Assembly (NCBI GenBank): GCA_950295325.1
Contig: OX485807.1
Location: forward strand, 6,016,501 to 6,080,500
DNA length: 64,000 nt
From: Polytrichum commune
Taxonomy: Eukaryota > Streptophyta > Polytrichopsida > Polytrichales > Polytrichaceae
Direction of reading: 5' to 3'
Numbering within the stretch: position 1 is the stretch's first letter; the number at the start of each line of letters is the position of its first letter. The translations under genes and the position numbers were made by a program. Positions 10,786 to 21,775 of this stretch are shown piece by piece. The notes under the pieces are model-generated. The model searched no databases. It was not told where the DNA came from and saw only the letters and a program-made list of their open reading frames with translations.

Positions 10786-13700
10786 TCAAATGAGTTTATT
10801 ATATTTCGCGTGAGCGTACAACTCTCTGTACATATAGTCCTTCGGATCCATGTATCTTTCGCCTATCGGATTACAACTAAGGAACCGGGGCACGGGTAGT
10901 CCGCTCCCCACGAGCGTTTGAATGTACTTAAGTAGGTCTAACAAAAAGCGGTCTCGGACCTTCTCGACCGTCCACGTGGGGCAAACTATGAAGTTCGAGG
11001 TCGGGTTCAAAATGTTTTTGGAAGCGCTGTCGTCCACCATCAACGTGTTGTCACGGGTGGGGCGAACGTCGTAGGGACAGCCGACCATGGTCGGACGCTG
11101 GTCCCATACGACTGGCTTCAAGACCTTAAGAAATTGGTTTACGGCGGGGTTGTTGGGCTTTTTCACAACCCTGCCCTCGGGGGTGTATAACGTTCTACAA
11201 GAGTCATGTCCTAGGACCAAGCACGGGGGTTGGAGTCCCTTGAAGATGAACTCCACGACGGCCTGGGTGTTCTCGGACTTCATGGAGCTCCACACGATCA
11301 CCCACCATTTGGATAGGGCGACCTGCAGGAAGCGCCGAAGCCACGGGCGGAGGTACACTAGCTTGCTTTTGATGTACGCGGGGGGACCATCGTAGTTGGC
11401 GTCCTCGGGCTTGCAGAAAGGCACCGTGGGGACCCTCGGACAATGCACGCACTGGACAAGGACCCCGTTGAGGTCTAGCACCAGGAACCGGGTCTTGGGA
11501 GGCGAAGGTGGCGAGGGCAAAATCGGGGGGACCACCGCGCTGTCCTCCACACTCCTCGGAGAGGATCGGTGGGGAGCTGCGACGCTATGCTCCGAACCCT
11601 GCGGCGACGAGCGAGAGAAGGCGGACGAGGACTATGTTATGCTATGTCCATCTCAAGCAGAACGGAAATTTTGTGCAAACACAAGAAGAATTGGACCATT
11701 GGTGGCAACAAAAACATACAAGGGGAACAACATACATTGGGACACGGATGCAAACATATGGGCGCCAAAAATAATAATTTTATTTTTACAAATCTCTATG
11801 TACAATTTGATTGGGGGGGGGGGGGGACCGCGGTGAACGAGGGCATTCACACTATCCTAATTCTACATCTACAAAATTGGTTGCGCGCCGCCAAGGTCGA
11901 GCATAGTCGAGTGCAGGTGAGACGAAGGAGATCGCGGGGGGGCACGTTGGGGGGAGGGGGAGCAAGTGTAGAGCATGGGGGGCAGGGGGTGTGCATTTCC
12001 TCCTAGCAAGGGGGACACGACCACGCCAACAAGACAATGACCCAGGAAGTTTGGGTCGGTCGACCCAAACTGGGGAGGGCTCAGTGTATTACCTCGCCCT
12101 GGTCATGTCTCGACGATGTGGAAGCCTCCACCGTCCCCGCTGCCCCGCCTCTCTCGCCACCGCCTTCTCCGACGACGTCAGGAACCTTCTCCTGCAAACG
12201 ATCGGCATCAGGCCCTTGTCCTAAACCAATCTCCGCATTTGCATCATGCATGGGTTCATCGATTTGGTTAGGAGTAGAGGTATCACCAGGCCCTTGCAAG
12301 CCTTCAACATCTAGCATAGCCGTGTCTAGTTGACACCCATGTTGGTCAAGGGAGGACTGCGCTGCAACGGGGTTTGGGTCGGGCGACCCAAACTGTCCTG
12401 CATCTGGAGAGGGCCCTTCGGACACTCCAGTGGATGGTGGGTTTGGGTCGGTCGACCCAAACATCCTGGGGTCGTCCGATTGGTGAGGGGGCGCCATGAC
12501 TATCGGGGGCCGAAGGGGTGGAGGCCGCAAAGGGGAGGAGGCTCCAGAGACGCGCCAGATGTTGGGGTCATCCACTTGCTGGACCTGCGCGTACGGAACT
12601 TGGTGGGGCCGCATCAAGTGCTGGAAGCTGAAAGACGATTGCGGCACAGGCTGCTGAGGGATGCTCTGCGGAGGGAAGCCGGGGGGCAAGTGCGGGAAGG
12701 AGCTGGAGGGAGCCACCACCAAACCTTGCGCCCACATTCCTTGTATCACTTGTGATATCAATTCGGCGTGGGACGGAGGTTGGGCCATCGCCCTCTGTCG
12801 TTCCTGCTCCAACAGGAGAGCCCTTAGCTCTGCTACCTCGTTCCGCATTGAGGGTTCTTCCGCGGCAGCCTTCTGCAGGCGGACTCGCTGCTCCTCGTCC
12901 CTCCTCATCTTCTCGTTCGCCTCCTCCACAGTCAGGACCTTGGGCTTCACCCTAACCATGCCAGCGAACGCTGTCGGGGACGGGGGATCTGATCTTAGCC
13001 GTTTGGCGAGCTCAATGTCATCGTCGTCCTCGCTGCTTATGGCAATGGTCTCCTCCACGGAGTAGTCGCCATACAGCTTCTTCCCCTTCATCTTCCTCCT
13101 CTCCCTGAACGTGGCGGTCGCGTCCCTGGAGTACATGTCCCGTGCATCGTCCACCGTCAGGACGGGCACGAGCTTACTCTGCGGGGTTGCCGCCCGCATT
13201 GCCTTCTTCCGTTGAGGGGCTTCGGATTCTTGCGTGAAGCCCGTTGCCCCTTCCTCCACGTCGCCTTCCTTCTCCGCCTCCTCGTGCTCCTCTTCTTCCT
13301 CCTCCTCCTCGACATCGCCACCTTCTGTGCGGGACGGATTGCCCGGATGCAACCCGACAAGAGGTTCGGGTTCTTGGGTTGTGGCCCTCATGGCCATTTC
13401 TTCCTGGTTGATCCGCCTCACCCTATCAAGAGGGTTTTCGCCCCCCTGAACAACCTCGTCGACGTAGCTACCCGGGATCCAATCGAGGATGTCCATCTTC
13501 TTCGCCAACGATCTCTGCGTCCTGTAAAATGGCAGATCGCCATCCTCTATGTAGGAGTATATACTCAGCCCCGACATCTACACAATCCAAGTTATATAGA
13601 CATTAGAATTAGGCGAGGGACATAAACAAGACCAAGTACAATGTGTAGTTTGGGTCGATCGACCCAAACCAACAAAGAGACTAGTTTGGGTCGATCGACC

Positions 13701-16630
13701 CAAACCAACAAAGAGCCTAGTTTGGGTCGATCGACCCAAACCAACACAGAGCCTAGTTTGGGTCGATCGACCCAAACTGCGCACGAGTTATAGAAAGTCG
13801 CTTACCATGGCAGCATAGATAGGTTTAGAGCCTCCAAAGACGTTGAAGATGCAATCCCCTCTCCTCGTCAGCGTCCTCATCATTCTCACGTAAAATTCCA
13901 TCCGCAGCTCATCTAAAGGATAGTTCGCGTATTTAGCCTCGTCGTAGAGGCACTTGTTGACACCCAACCCTTCTGGAACTTGGAAGAGTTTGTCCATCCG
14001 GGATATAGGGTGGTTCGGCACCTTCAGCAACTCCGCTTTGTACACGAAGTACAAACACAAGACGTTGACGAACTTGGTCTTCTTGTCCCTCAACGTCGTG
14101 TAAGCTCCCTCCGCCGGTGCGGCGATGTAGTGAGACTTGGAGACTGCATACTCCGGCTGCAGTTTCCGGACAAGCTCGTACACCTGCTCCGCCCTCCTAT
14201 CCTCGACTATCCAAAGCCAGATATCTACCTCCCTGAACTTAGGGCTTGCATAATCGACGAACTTAGATAGGAAGGGGTCATAGAAGAGGGTGCTCATCGT
14301 GCCCTCAAATGAGCTTCCAGGAATATTCCTGAAATCAATCATCCCAAAAGGAAAGCGGTCCCTTGCTTTCGTCCTTATCGCCATTCTGGCGTCTGGACCT
14401 GGCCTGCCCTGAATTTTCAACGAGTCGGCGGTGACAAGGTTGAAGTACGCTTCCCCTTCAAACTGGACAATCTTCTTCTCCTTGATGAAGTTCGAGAACG
14501 CACGCGCTGTGTGATCCGGAAGCGCCCGGTTCTTCCCACCCTTCACCATCTTGGCCCGCAAGAAGTCGTCCCCCGCTTCCCTTATTAAAGCCGCCATGGA
14601 GGCACTGGTGAACTTATATTCAGCTTTGAATGCTCTCCAGTTAGCCTCATGGACCTCGCCGTCCACGACAATATTCCTCTCTGGCACTAGTTTATGCAGC
14701 TCCTGCACGATAGTCGTCTTCTTTTTCCTGTTATCCGTCCATTCCTTCATGGTGTAGCATGAAGGAACGAAGGATTTGGGCTTTTGGAAGACAATCTTCG
14801 GGTGCACCCAACACCTCTTCGCCGTGGGTGCCACGTGCAGGATGTGAGATGCCGCCTTCTCCACCTCCGTCTCTGACAGCCCTTGAAGAGTTCTAAAGAA
14901 CTCTCTCACGAAAGGCTTCATCTGCTTGAAGCGCGAGGTTTGGCTGAAGAAAATGCCAGTGTCGGGGTCGATCAAATCCCCCGTCTCGTGCTTTTCAAAC
15001 ATGGTTTTCCACTTCCTCCAAACTGAGTCAGATGCTGTAATCAAGTAAATCTCCCCCTTGAGGTCGCTGTATTTCTTCTGCTTGTGGCTCGAATTATCAA
15101 TGGAGGAGAATTTGTTGATCATTTGGTATTTGAAATCCTGCACGTCCACAAAACAAAACATTTGAATGCGTGTTAGATATGTACATGTGATTTCCAACCC
15201 ATATCATGACCAACATCTGCAACAACAGTTTGGGTCGGTCGACCCAAACTAAATAAACAAGGCTGCATCAGGAGTTTGGGTCGGTCGACCTAAACAATAC
15301 TCACCTCCCATTTGGGATTCTTGTCCTTCGCATTCTCCCTCTCCTTGGGAGGCCTACCATAGAACTCCCACACCTCCCGCGAGGCCATGATATTCCTTAT
15401 CCAGGAAGCTTGGTAGGCCCTCTTCTTCTTTCCCATATTGAAGTACCGGGAGATGTCGCTGAGCTTGGTCTCGTCGTCAGACCACACCACCAGTGCCTTC
15501 CAAACCTTCAGCTTTTCCTTCTGATTGTTCGGATCATCCCACTCATTCATGAGTTGGATTTTCTTGGATGCCTCCACGCTGTGCTGGCCGTCTATGAGCC
15601 AAAAATCGCCCTTCTTAATTGTGGGCCACATTTCAGGTGTAGGCATTTTCTTGAGACCCTGTGGCATCACTACTATCGTTTGCCTGTCGTCTTTAAACTG
15701 CTCGCAAACGATCTGCGCGATTATCCAGTCAACGTAGGCATCCTCCTTTGCCCGGACACACTTCTCCGGTGGCGCTAGATGGCACTGGCTGATGTTCACG
15801 TCGAACTTAAAATCCCTGCCCATGAAAAAACAGTGGGAGCATTTCGTCGTGAAATTATTCACGATTTTCTGCAGCTCCCCTGCATCCACCTCTTCGCCGG
15901 GCTTCGGCATGCGCAACTCCGGTGAGACTGGCTCGTCAGTCATCACAGATGACTCTCTCCCCCTCTTGGATGGAGTTGTTTGACGGCTCCCAGAAGGTGT
16001 AGGCGTCTCGCTATCCGCAGGTGTTTGGGAGGGAATGGTCCTCCGCGAGTCAGCCGGTATTGGTCGCGGCTTCCTCACCGATTGAGGTCTTGACGACCCT
16101 GCTCCTTCCTCTGTGGTTGCTTTCCGCCTCACGGGTTGCTGAGACTTGGTTTTGCTCTGCAGGGCTTTGTTGAGCACGCTGATTGCATGCTTTAGTTTCG
16201 TGAATCTGCTCGACACCTTTGTGTTCGATGTACTGTTATCGATGAATATGGACTCCGGTTTGATGACGTCTGGTTCTACACATGTTTCTTTTGCATAGAT
16301 AGCGTCAAAGGGTTCGGAGAACTGGTGTATAAACATATGCGCGTTCTGGACAGCGTTGTTCTCGAGGATGACATCCACGTCGTCTCCAAGAGACTGAACC
16401 GATGCCACCTCCCACCCCGTAAGAGTAGCCCATGTGTGCTTCTCCACGGTCCCAACCTTCACAACAAAAATCATTTTGTATTGCGAACCCTTAACCACTT
16501 GTATAGACCACGCGAGGACAAGCCCGTCCTTAGGGGAATAGGAGTCATCCTGCGGGGTTTCGTGCTCCTGCCACAACATGTCCGGCGCAGGCATGAACCA
16601 CCTTTCGCCGGGTCTTTTCTTTGGAGCCAT
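10786..16630 (-). CDS. Four-exon gene with ParB-like DGQHS and FCP1/HAD-like parts
   Basis: Exons 16630-15305, 15137-13806, 13577-12093 and 11598-10786 (442, 444, 495 and 270 codons plus stop) join in phase 0 at every intron, with donors GAG|GTGAGT, ATG|GTAAGC and GAG|GTAATA and acceptors GTGCAG, TGTGTAG and CGCCGCAG. The ATG lies directly after an acceptor (TTCTTACAG), so an upstream untranslated exon is likely. Exon 1 has a Ser/Pro/Thr-rich linker and, near residues 290-360, a ParB/sulfiredoxin-like pattern with WLIDGQHSVEASKK. Exon 2 is an unrecognised globular domain. Exon 3 is acidic (poly-Glu), Gln- and Pro-rich. Exon 4 resembles plant FCP1-homology HAD phosphatases (LVLDLNGVLV near residue 1423, IVWSSMK, LMVDDSASKN). 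The function in the transposon is unknown; four separate genes is the alternative. Confidence 0.65.
11599..12092 (-). other. Intron 3 of the large element gene
   Basis: 494 bp between donor GAG|GTAATA and acceptor CGCCGCAG. It contains one 22-bp palindrome copy (12049-12070) close to the donor and a long G-run on the plus strand (about 11812-11826). The acceptor choice is the least certain of this gene; a second AG (GTCGCAG) lies 22 bases further in. Confidence 0.5.
12372..12462. repeat. Two palindromes inside coding exon 3
   Basis: Copies at 12372-12393 (central variant GTCGGGCGAC) and 12441-12462 (GTCGGTCGAC) lie inside the open exon. In the gene's frame they read as FGSPDPNP and FGSTDPNP, so the repeat has been inserted without breaking the frame. 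Confidence 0.75.
13648..13777. repeat. Four palindromes at exact 36-bp spacing in an intron
   Basis: Copies of TTTGGGTCGATCGACCCAAA, each with a flanking G and C, start at 13648, 13684, 13720 and 13756. Spacers are near-identical (CAACAAAGAG- or CAACACAGAG-like). They lie in the intron between exons 2 and 3 of the large element gene. Confidence 0.9.
15228..15295. repeat. Two palindromes in the exon 1-2 intron
   Basis: Copies at 15228-15249 (perfect, GGTCGACC centre) and 15274-15295 (one mismatch, GACCTAAAC on the right half) lie just inside the donor side of the intron between exons 1 and 2 of the large element gene. Confidence 0.85.
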
Positions 16631-16917
16631 CTGTAAGAAAATAATGTGCAATGTTAGTTTCGGTCGTTCGACCCAAACATCTACGACATGAATAGGTTTA
16701 GGTGGATTGTATATTTATATATTTCAGCATCATTTGTATTGATAATAAGAATGTTTTGATTATTGGGTGGATTTGCATTTTATATTGTTTGTGACATGCA
16801 GGATTACTTGATACTTTTCCTTGATACATTCCTTGATTATTATTTTTTAGTGGATGTGAATTTTATATTGATGCAAAAATCATGGATTTCTTTATGAGTT
16901 TATAATTAGAAGACGTT

Positions 16918-17113
16918 GTTTGGGTTGTTCGGCCCAAACATGATGCTTTGTTTTGTGTTTGGGTCGGTCGACCCAAACATGATGCTTTGTTTTGTGTTTG
17001 GGTCGGTCGACCCAAACAAGAGGCTGTGTTTGGGTCGGTCGACCCAAACAAGAGGCTGTGTTTGGGTCGACCGACCCAAACCTGTGGCCGTGTTTGGGTC
17101 GTCTCCCCAAACT
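16918..17113. repeat. Palindrome cluster, six copies
   Basis: Copies begin at 16918 (diverged), 16957, 16996, 17028, 17060 and 17092 (diverged). Spacing is 39, 39, 32, 32 and 32 bp, with spacers such as ATGATGCTTTGTTTT and AAGAGGCTGT. The apparent reading frames over this stretch (Val-Gly-Arg-Pro-Lys or Phe-Gly-Ser-Val-Asp-Pro-Asn repeats) are a by-product of the palindrome. Confidence 0.9.
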
Positions 17114-17639
17114 TTCCTATTTTAATGTAAATTTTAAAGTTGGCACGTAGCATATACAATGCTTATGCGTTGTGTATGCTACAATACCTTCAATTGACAA
17201 ACACTTATTGCATATAATAAAAGAAAATACCTTTGTTGTATGTAGCAGTTGTTGTAAACAGTTGCTTTAGAACAGGTGTTCTTCTTCCAATAACACAGAA
17301 ACAGTTGAATGTAACCTCTCACACAAATCCACAATCTCTCATCACTACTAGAAAATCATGACCAAATCAACAGAAAATCAACAGATTTGTGTTGATTTGG
17401 GCACTGCAATGACCTATTTCACTGAATTTGTAACTTCTTGCCAAAACCAACAGTTTGGTGCCTACTTTTTGTTGATTCGAGTAGTACAATGGCCAAATCA
17501 ACAAAACTCACGCAAAATTAGAATCTTTAGAATATTCCATTATCCTTTTGGAAAAAATTTCGAGTATTTTGAAATCTTTTTAAACCATTCGAATCTTTTG
17601 GAATCTTTTGGAATCTTGAATACTACTAAATACTGTAAA

Positions 17640-18150
17640 TAATATATTGCAGATTATACTATAAATAATATAGTGCAGGGTATACTATAAATAGTGTATG
17701 CAGATTATATTATAAATAGTATATTACATAATAAAGTATAAATAGTATATTACATAACGTAGTATAAATAGTATAATCTGTAATATACTAAAAATAGTAT
17801 AATCTGTAATATACTTAAAATAGTACAATCTGCAATATATTAAAAATATGATATGATATATTATACTATAAATAGTGTATTCTGAAATACATTATATATA
17901 GTATAACTTGCAATATATTATTTTTAGTATATTTTTGAAGATATGTTAATATTATATTTTAGAATATAAGTAAATACTACATTTCAGAATATATGTATAT
18001 AGAACATGTCAAAATATACGTAAATAGTATGTTGTAAAAAACACATAAATAGTATATTTCATAATATACATAAATAATCTGTTTTAGGATATACGTATAT
18101 ACTAAGAATTTATTTAAATAGTATATATCAAAATATATTGTAAATAGGTT
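17640..18150. repeat. AT-rich degenerate tandem tract
   Basis: Repeated variants of TATACTATAAATAGTATA and AATAGTATAATCTGTAATA, roughly 20-40 bp apart, fill this stretch. It looks like an expanded low-complexity interior of the CACTA element. No coding potential. Confidence 0.7.
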
Positions 18151-18168
18151 TGAAGTGTTCCTCACATA

Positions 18169-18625
18169 CAGTCTACCCTCTATAAATGTTAACCTCCGGG
18201 AGTGGATCAAAGTTAACATTTATAAAGGTGTTAACATCTAACAATCATAAAATTATTTTTTTGAGCAATATACAAATCTTAACATTTATAAATATAAGCA
18301 ATTGTGAAGAGTGCTTGTGAGAGAATACCATTCATAAAATTGCAAACCCAATTAAAACTTTATTTCAATATCAAGTTTACAAATCATGGGTGAAGTATGA
18401 ATCAATGGTTCTTTGGTAATTGAATGTGTAGTCTTTATCATCCACCTCATGGTTGTATTTCATTTGTTAACATTTATAAAGTTAAATTTACAAAGAAGGG
18501 AGTGCCATTTTGTTAACAATTAACACGTTTAACATTTATAGTGTGCAATATGTGGGGAGTAGAAGAAAGTTAACATTTAGAGAGGGTTAACACTTATAGG
18601 TGTAACATTTATGGAGGGTGCACTA
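18169..18625 (-). mobile_element. Pogo-like deletion derivative (MITE)
   Basis: 457 bp with inverted ends (CAGTCTACCCTCTATAA left; TAGTGCACCCTCCATAA read from the right), flanked by TA at 18167-18168 and 18626-18627. It is the internally deleted version, in opposite orientation, of the element at 36896-38116: both terminal regions align over their length. At 18377-18417 it still carries the complement of the last 12 or so transposase codons and stop (reading QRTIDSYFT...), which then joins directly to the 5' terminal region. Confidence 0.88.
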
Positions 18626-18654
18626 TAAAAGGGTTTAAAGCACTCCCTTTATAT

Positions 18655-18800
18655 CAAGAAAGTGTGTTGACTTGGTGGTTAGAACCACCAAGTGGGAAGC
18701 CCAAGGTTGGGGGTTCCAATCCCTTGGCCCGCAACTATGACCTCTAGCCTAGCCTAGCAAGCCTAGGCGAGTATGTTGGAGTTGATGGGGACGTAGTTTG
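18655..18800 (+). mobile_element. SINE-like, tRNA-type promoter boxes
   Basis: The text runs TTGACTTGGTGGTTAGAACC (A-box-like TGGTTAGAAC), then GGGGGTTCCAATCCCTTGG (B-box-like GGTTCCAATCC) about 30 bases later. This spacing and order match the head of tRNA-derived SINEs. It is not an intact tRNA: no acceptor stem pairing is evident. Target duplications were not found, so the ends are approximate. Confidence 0.5.
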
Positions 18801-19090
18801 TGCTGTGGTAGTAGTCTGAAATTAACTTTTTTTGCCCGAACATCCAGGCCGTAAAAAATAAAATTTTCCGGAAAATCCGGAAAGTAAAAAAATTGATTTT
18901 TATTTTTATTTTTGTTGGTAAACTTTTGATGACCAGATCAACAGAACAGATCAACAGAACAGATCAACAAAACCGTGTTACAGAGTGTCCAGGTCAACGC
19001 GTCCTAAGTAACAACCGCGACCAACACTTTTTTGTTGATCCGGACGCAAAATTTTCTACTAGTGCATACAACTCCTAGATCTCTTTTGAA

Positions 19091-19387
19091 TCTCTCAAAC
19101 AACAATTCAATACTTCAAACAACCTCTGAATCTCTAAGAACAAGTGAATCTCTCAAAACAATAACTGACTCTCTCAAATGACTTAGATATCTCTCAAACA
19201 ACAATTGAGTGTTTCAAACAACCTCTGAATCCCTAAGAACAAGTGAATCTCTCAAAACAATGACTGACTCTCTCAAATGACTTTTGTATCTCTCAAACAA
19301 CAATTGAGTGTTTCAAACAACCTCTGAATCCCTAAGAACAAGTGAATCTCTCAAAACAATGACTGACTCTCTCAAATGACTTTTGTA
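19091..19387. repeat. 99-bp tandem repeat, three units
   Basis: Units start with TCTCTCAAACAACAATT at 19091, 19190 and 19289, and a fourth start at 19388 diverges after ten bases. The period is exactly 99 bp; units 2 and 3 are nearly identical. The CACTA element is inserted at the left edge: the outside text resumes as ATCTCTCAT|ACAACTCC. Confidence 0.9.
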
Positions 19388-20940
19388 TCTCTCAAACACC
19401 TCCTGATTATCTTATAGAACTCCTAAATCTCACAAACTCTCCAACTACAATACAGCCTCCAAAACCCGCAAGCTTAGAATGTTGGAAAACCCTTCAACAA
19501 TCTTCTACTTACTTCACTCTACAACAATCACTCTATTAACTCTCACGCACTCTAAAACTCTCTCCTTAGGTTTCTGTTCTATTGCAAACACTTCCTAACT
19601 TCTACAGCAAGAGAAGGGAGGGAAGGAGAAGAATCAGTAGGCGCCAAAGCAACAAGAAGGGAGGGAAGAGAAGAAAATCGCCACCCTGAATCGCCACGGC
19701 GCTTCGCGAAAGCGGCGCTTCAGGAGAGGCGGCGCTTCCACAAGAGGCGCGGAGCGAATGCTTGGCGCGGAGAGAGAGAGAAAGAGCGAAAAGTTGTGAC
19801 GGCTGGGGTTTTGTATGCCTCGGGAATTGGCCCCCAACCGCACGAATAGGGTGCCAATGGGATTAGGGCACCAACGGAATTAGGATTACGGGGAACCCTA
19901 AATCCTAAAGCCAAACTGTAAACCCTTAGCGGGCATTAGTATTTTCAAGACACTTTGGAGTACCCTAATGGGGCATTCCCACTTGACTTTAGTTAAGACC
20001 CTCACTATTTTATAAAGACCGGGTAAAGCTCCCTCGGTTATAGCGGAGGCATCCAACTATCCCAATGCACCTACAAGAACTTGCTCCGGAGATTTTCAAG
20101 TAGGTTTTAGTTAAGTAGCTTTCACACATGTTCATGGTTTTATCTACCAAGCAATGAATGTTGGGTAGTTTTTGTCCCATCCCCAAATGCCTTACTACTC
20201 ACCTATCTTACCATCGGTTTTTGTTAATGAAGCTCCTCGTGCCCTCATAGCTAAGACTAAAAAGCAACCAATCACAAGGGTGGGAGGCGACACTTTTAAA
20301 ATTCCTATATTCTTGCCTAATGTTTAGGTACCGATGGGAGCGTCGGTGGTTGAGGCTTAAAACCTCCACTTTTAAGCCATGCCACATCATTTGCCACCTA
20401 GGCTCGGCACTAAAAAGAGCCATATGTGTGAAACCTAGATAACTAAAACCGCATTTAGACTAATACTACTTCTAACTAATGTCAAGAGGGAATGCCCCAT
20501 AAGGTGCACATCAAATGCGGTATTCTACAAAATGAAACCATTTATACAACTAATGCATTTTTACAACGCAACGTTATGCTAAAACTAAGACTTAACCCCT
20601 ACTCACATGACACCATAACCTAAATTTCCCAAACAAGTTGAAATCATTGGTTTCTCTTTTGTTTGAGCAAGTTAGAAAAATAATACAATTGCGTGACATT
20701 TAACGATGTAATCGTTGACATTTAGACTTTACCAATGATGCCAAGAACTCACACAATATGCAATGAATAAAAAATATAACCCCCGTCCCCCAACATGAAA
20801 TTCGGAAATTTAGGATATTTGAATGTGTTTGCTAAATGTATACCTTCCCCAAGAGCATTTTCTCAGGGTTTGGAATTGCATGATCCTTATGTCGAAATGC
20901 TAACATGCTCAAGTTTTTAGTAAATCCCTTACATACTCAC
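19388..20940. other. Non-coding interior of the 18-kb element
   Basis: C/T-rich then mixed sequence. Frames of 60-70 codons on the minus strand (19634-19914, 20208-20423) show no domain. It may include the 5' leader of the large minus-strand gene, since that gene starts directly after a splice acceptor and no upstream exon was located. Confidence 0.4.
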
Positions 20941-21775
20941 TTGAATGAATCACATAGTCGCCAATAAACCATGGATCGTGATATATGTACTTCGAATGTG
21001 ATATAAAAGTAAATCGGAGAACCACAACATCAAATGAAGTCCTTTGACGCAATCATGTTGTTATTGAATGTTCCCTCCACGTATATTACATAATGGCGCA
21101 AGATAAAGTTCATGTTGTTTGTATGTGGAGGTAGCAGTGAACAACTACGAATTTTTGTATTTAGGGTTTAGGGTTTAGGGTTTAGGAGTTAGGTTTATAA
21201 CATATTAATCTATCCAATATTAACATATAACATTGACTTACTGGTGAGAATAGGTTTTTACTGGAAGGTAATAGAAAAGACGATCTTGATTATGTTTATT
21301 TGTTATTACGGACGTTTAAACGTGATATAGTGAATGGTCTTGTGTTTATTCAAATAACATGAAATGTTGTGGATGTTATTAGGGGTAAGGGGTTCAACTT
21401 TGGATGTTTTGCTCACTTTAGGGAATCACATAGTCGCCAATAAACCATGGTTCATGATGTATTTAATATATGGAATGTGATGCAAAAGTAAATAAGAGAA
21501 GCACAACATCAAATGAAGCCATTCACGCAATCATGTTCTTATTCATTGTTCCCTCCACATGTATTGGATAATGGAGAAAGATATAACAGATATTGTTTGC
21601 ATAATATGAAGAAGAGTCTAATAGGAAGGTTATAGTAAATACAATCTTGATCATGTTAATATGTTATTTGGGACGTTTAAACATGATATACTAATTGGTT
21701 TTGTATTTTGTCAATACGTATTTCATGTTGTGGATGTTATAAGGGTTTAGGGTCCAACTTTGGATGTTTTGGTCA
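20941..21775. repeat. Imperfect duplication of about 0.4 kb
   Basis: 20941-21415 and 21422-21775 align in order: CACATAGTCGCCAATAAACC, GTGTT/GTTCCCTCCAC, GGACGTTTAAACNTGATATA, TTCAACTTTGGATGTTTTG. The first copy has about 90 extra bases (roughly 21145-21240), which include the telomere-like run. Confidence 0.8.
21160..21187. repeat. Interstitial telomere-like repeats TTTAGGG
   Basis: Three consecutive TTTAGGG units followed by TTTAGGA. A second short run (about GGGTTTAGGGTTTAGGGG) lies at 21936-21952. TTTAGGG is the common plant telomere unit. The run is present in one copy of the local duplication and absent from the other. Confidence 0.8.

Larger units (their letters stand above)
17343..19064. 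mobile_element. Non-autonomous CACTA (En/Spm-type) element
   Basis: The left terminus CACTACTAGAAAAT (17343) and right terminus, read inward on the minus strand, CACTAGTAGAAAAT (19064) form the inverted ends typical of plant CACTA transposons. A 3-bp duplication CAT flanks them (17340-17342 and 19065-19067), the duplication length known for this superfamily. AAATCAACA/GATCAACA motifs recur near both ends as subterminal repeats. The 1,722-bp interior has an AT-rich repeat tract, a nested pogo-like derivative and a SINE-like sequence, but no transposase. Confidence 0.88.

Noticed and set aside
12730-13625. Plus-strand frames opposite exon 3 of the large element gene
   Set aside because: They mirror low-complexity poly-Glu and Pro/Gln coding sequence of the minus strand, which has matching splice sites.
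16863-17159. Open frames with repeated VGRPK or FGSVDPN peptides as a repeat protein
   Set aside because: The palindrome is open in all six frames, so long frames appear on both strands at once; there is no start context or splicing and no known family.
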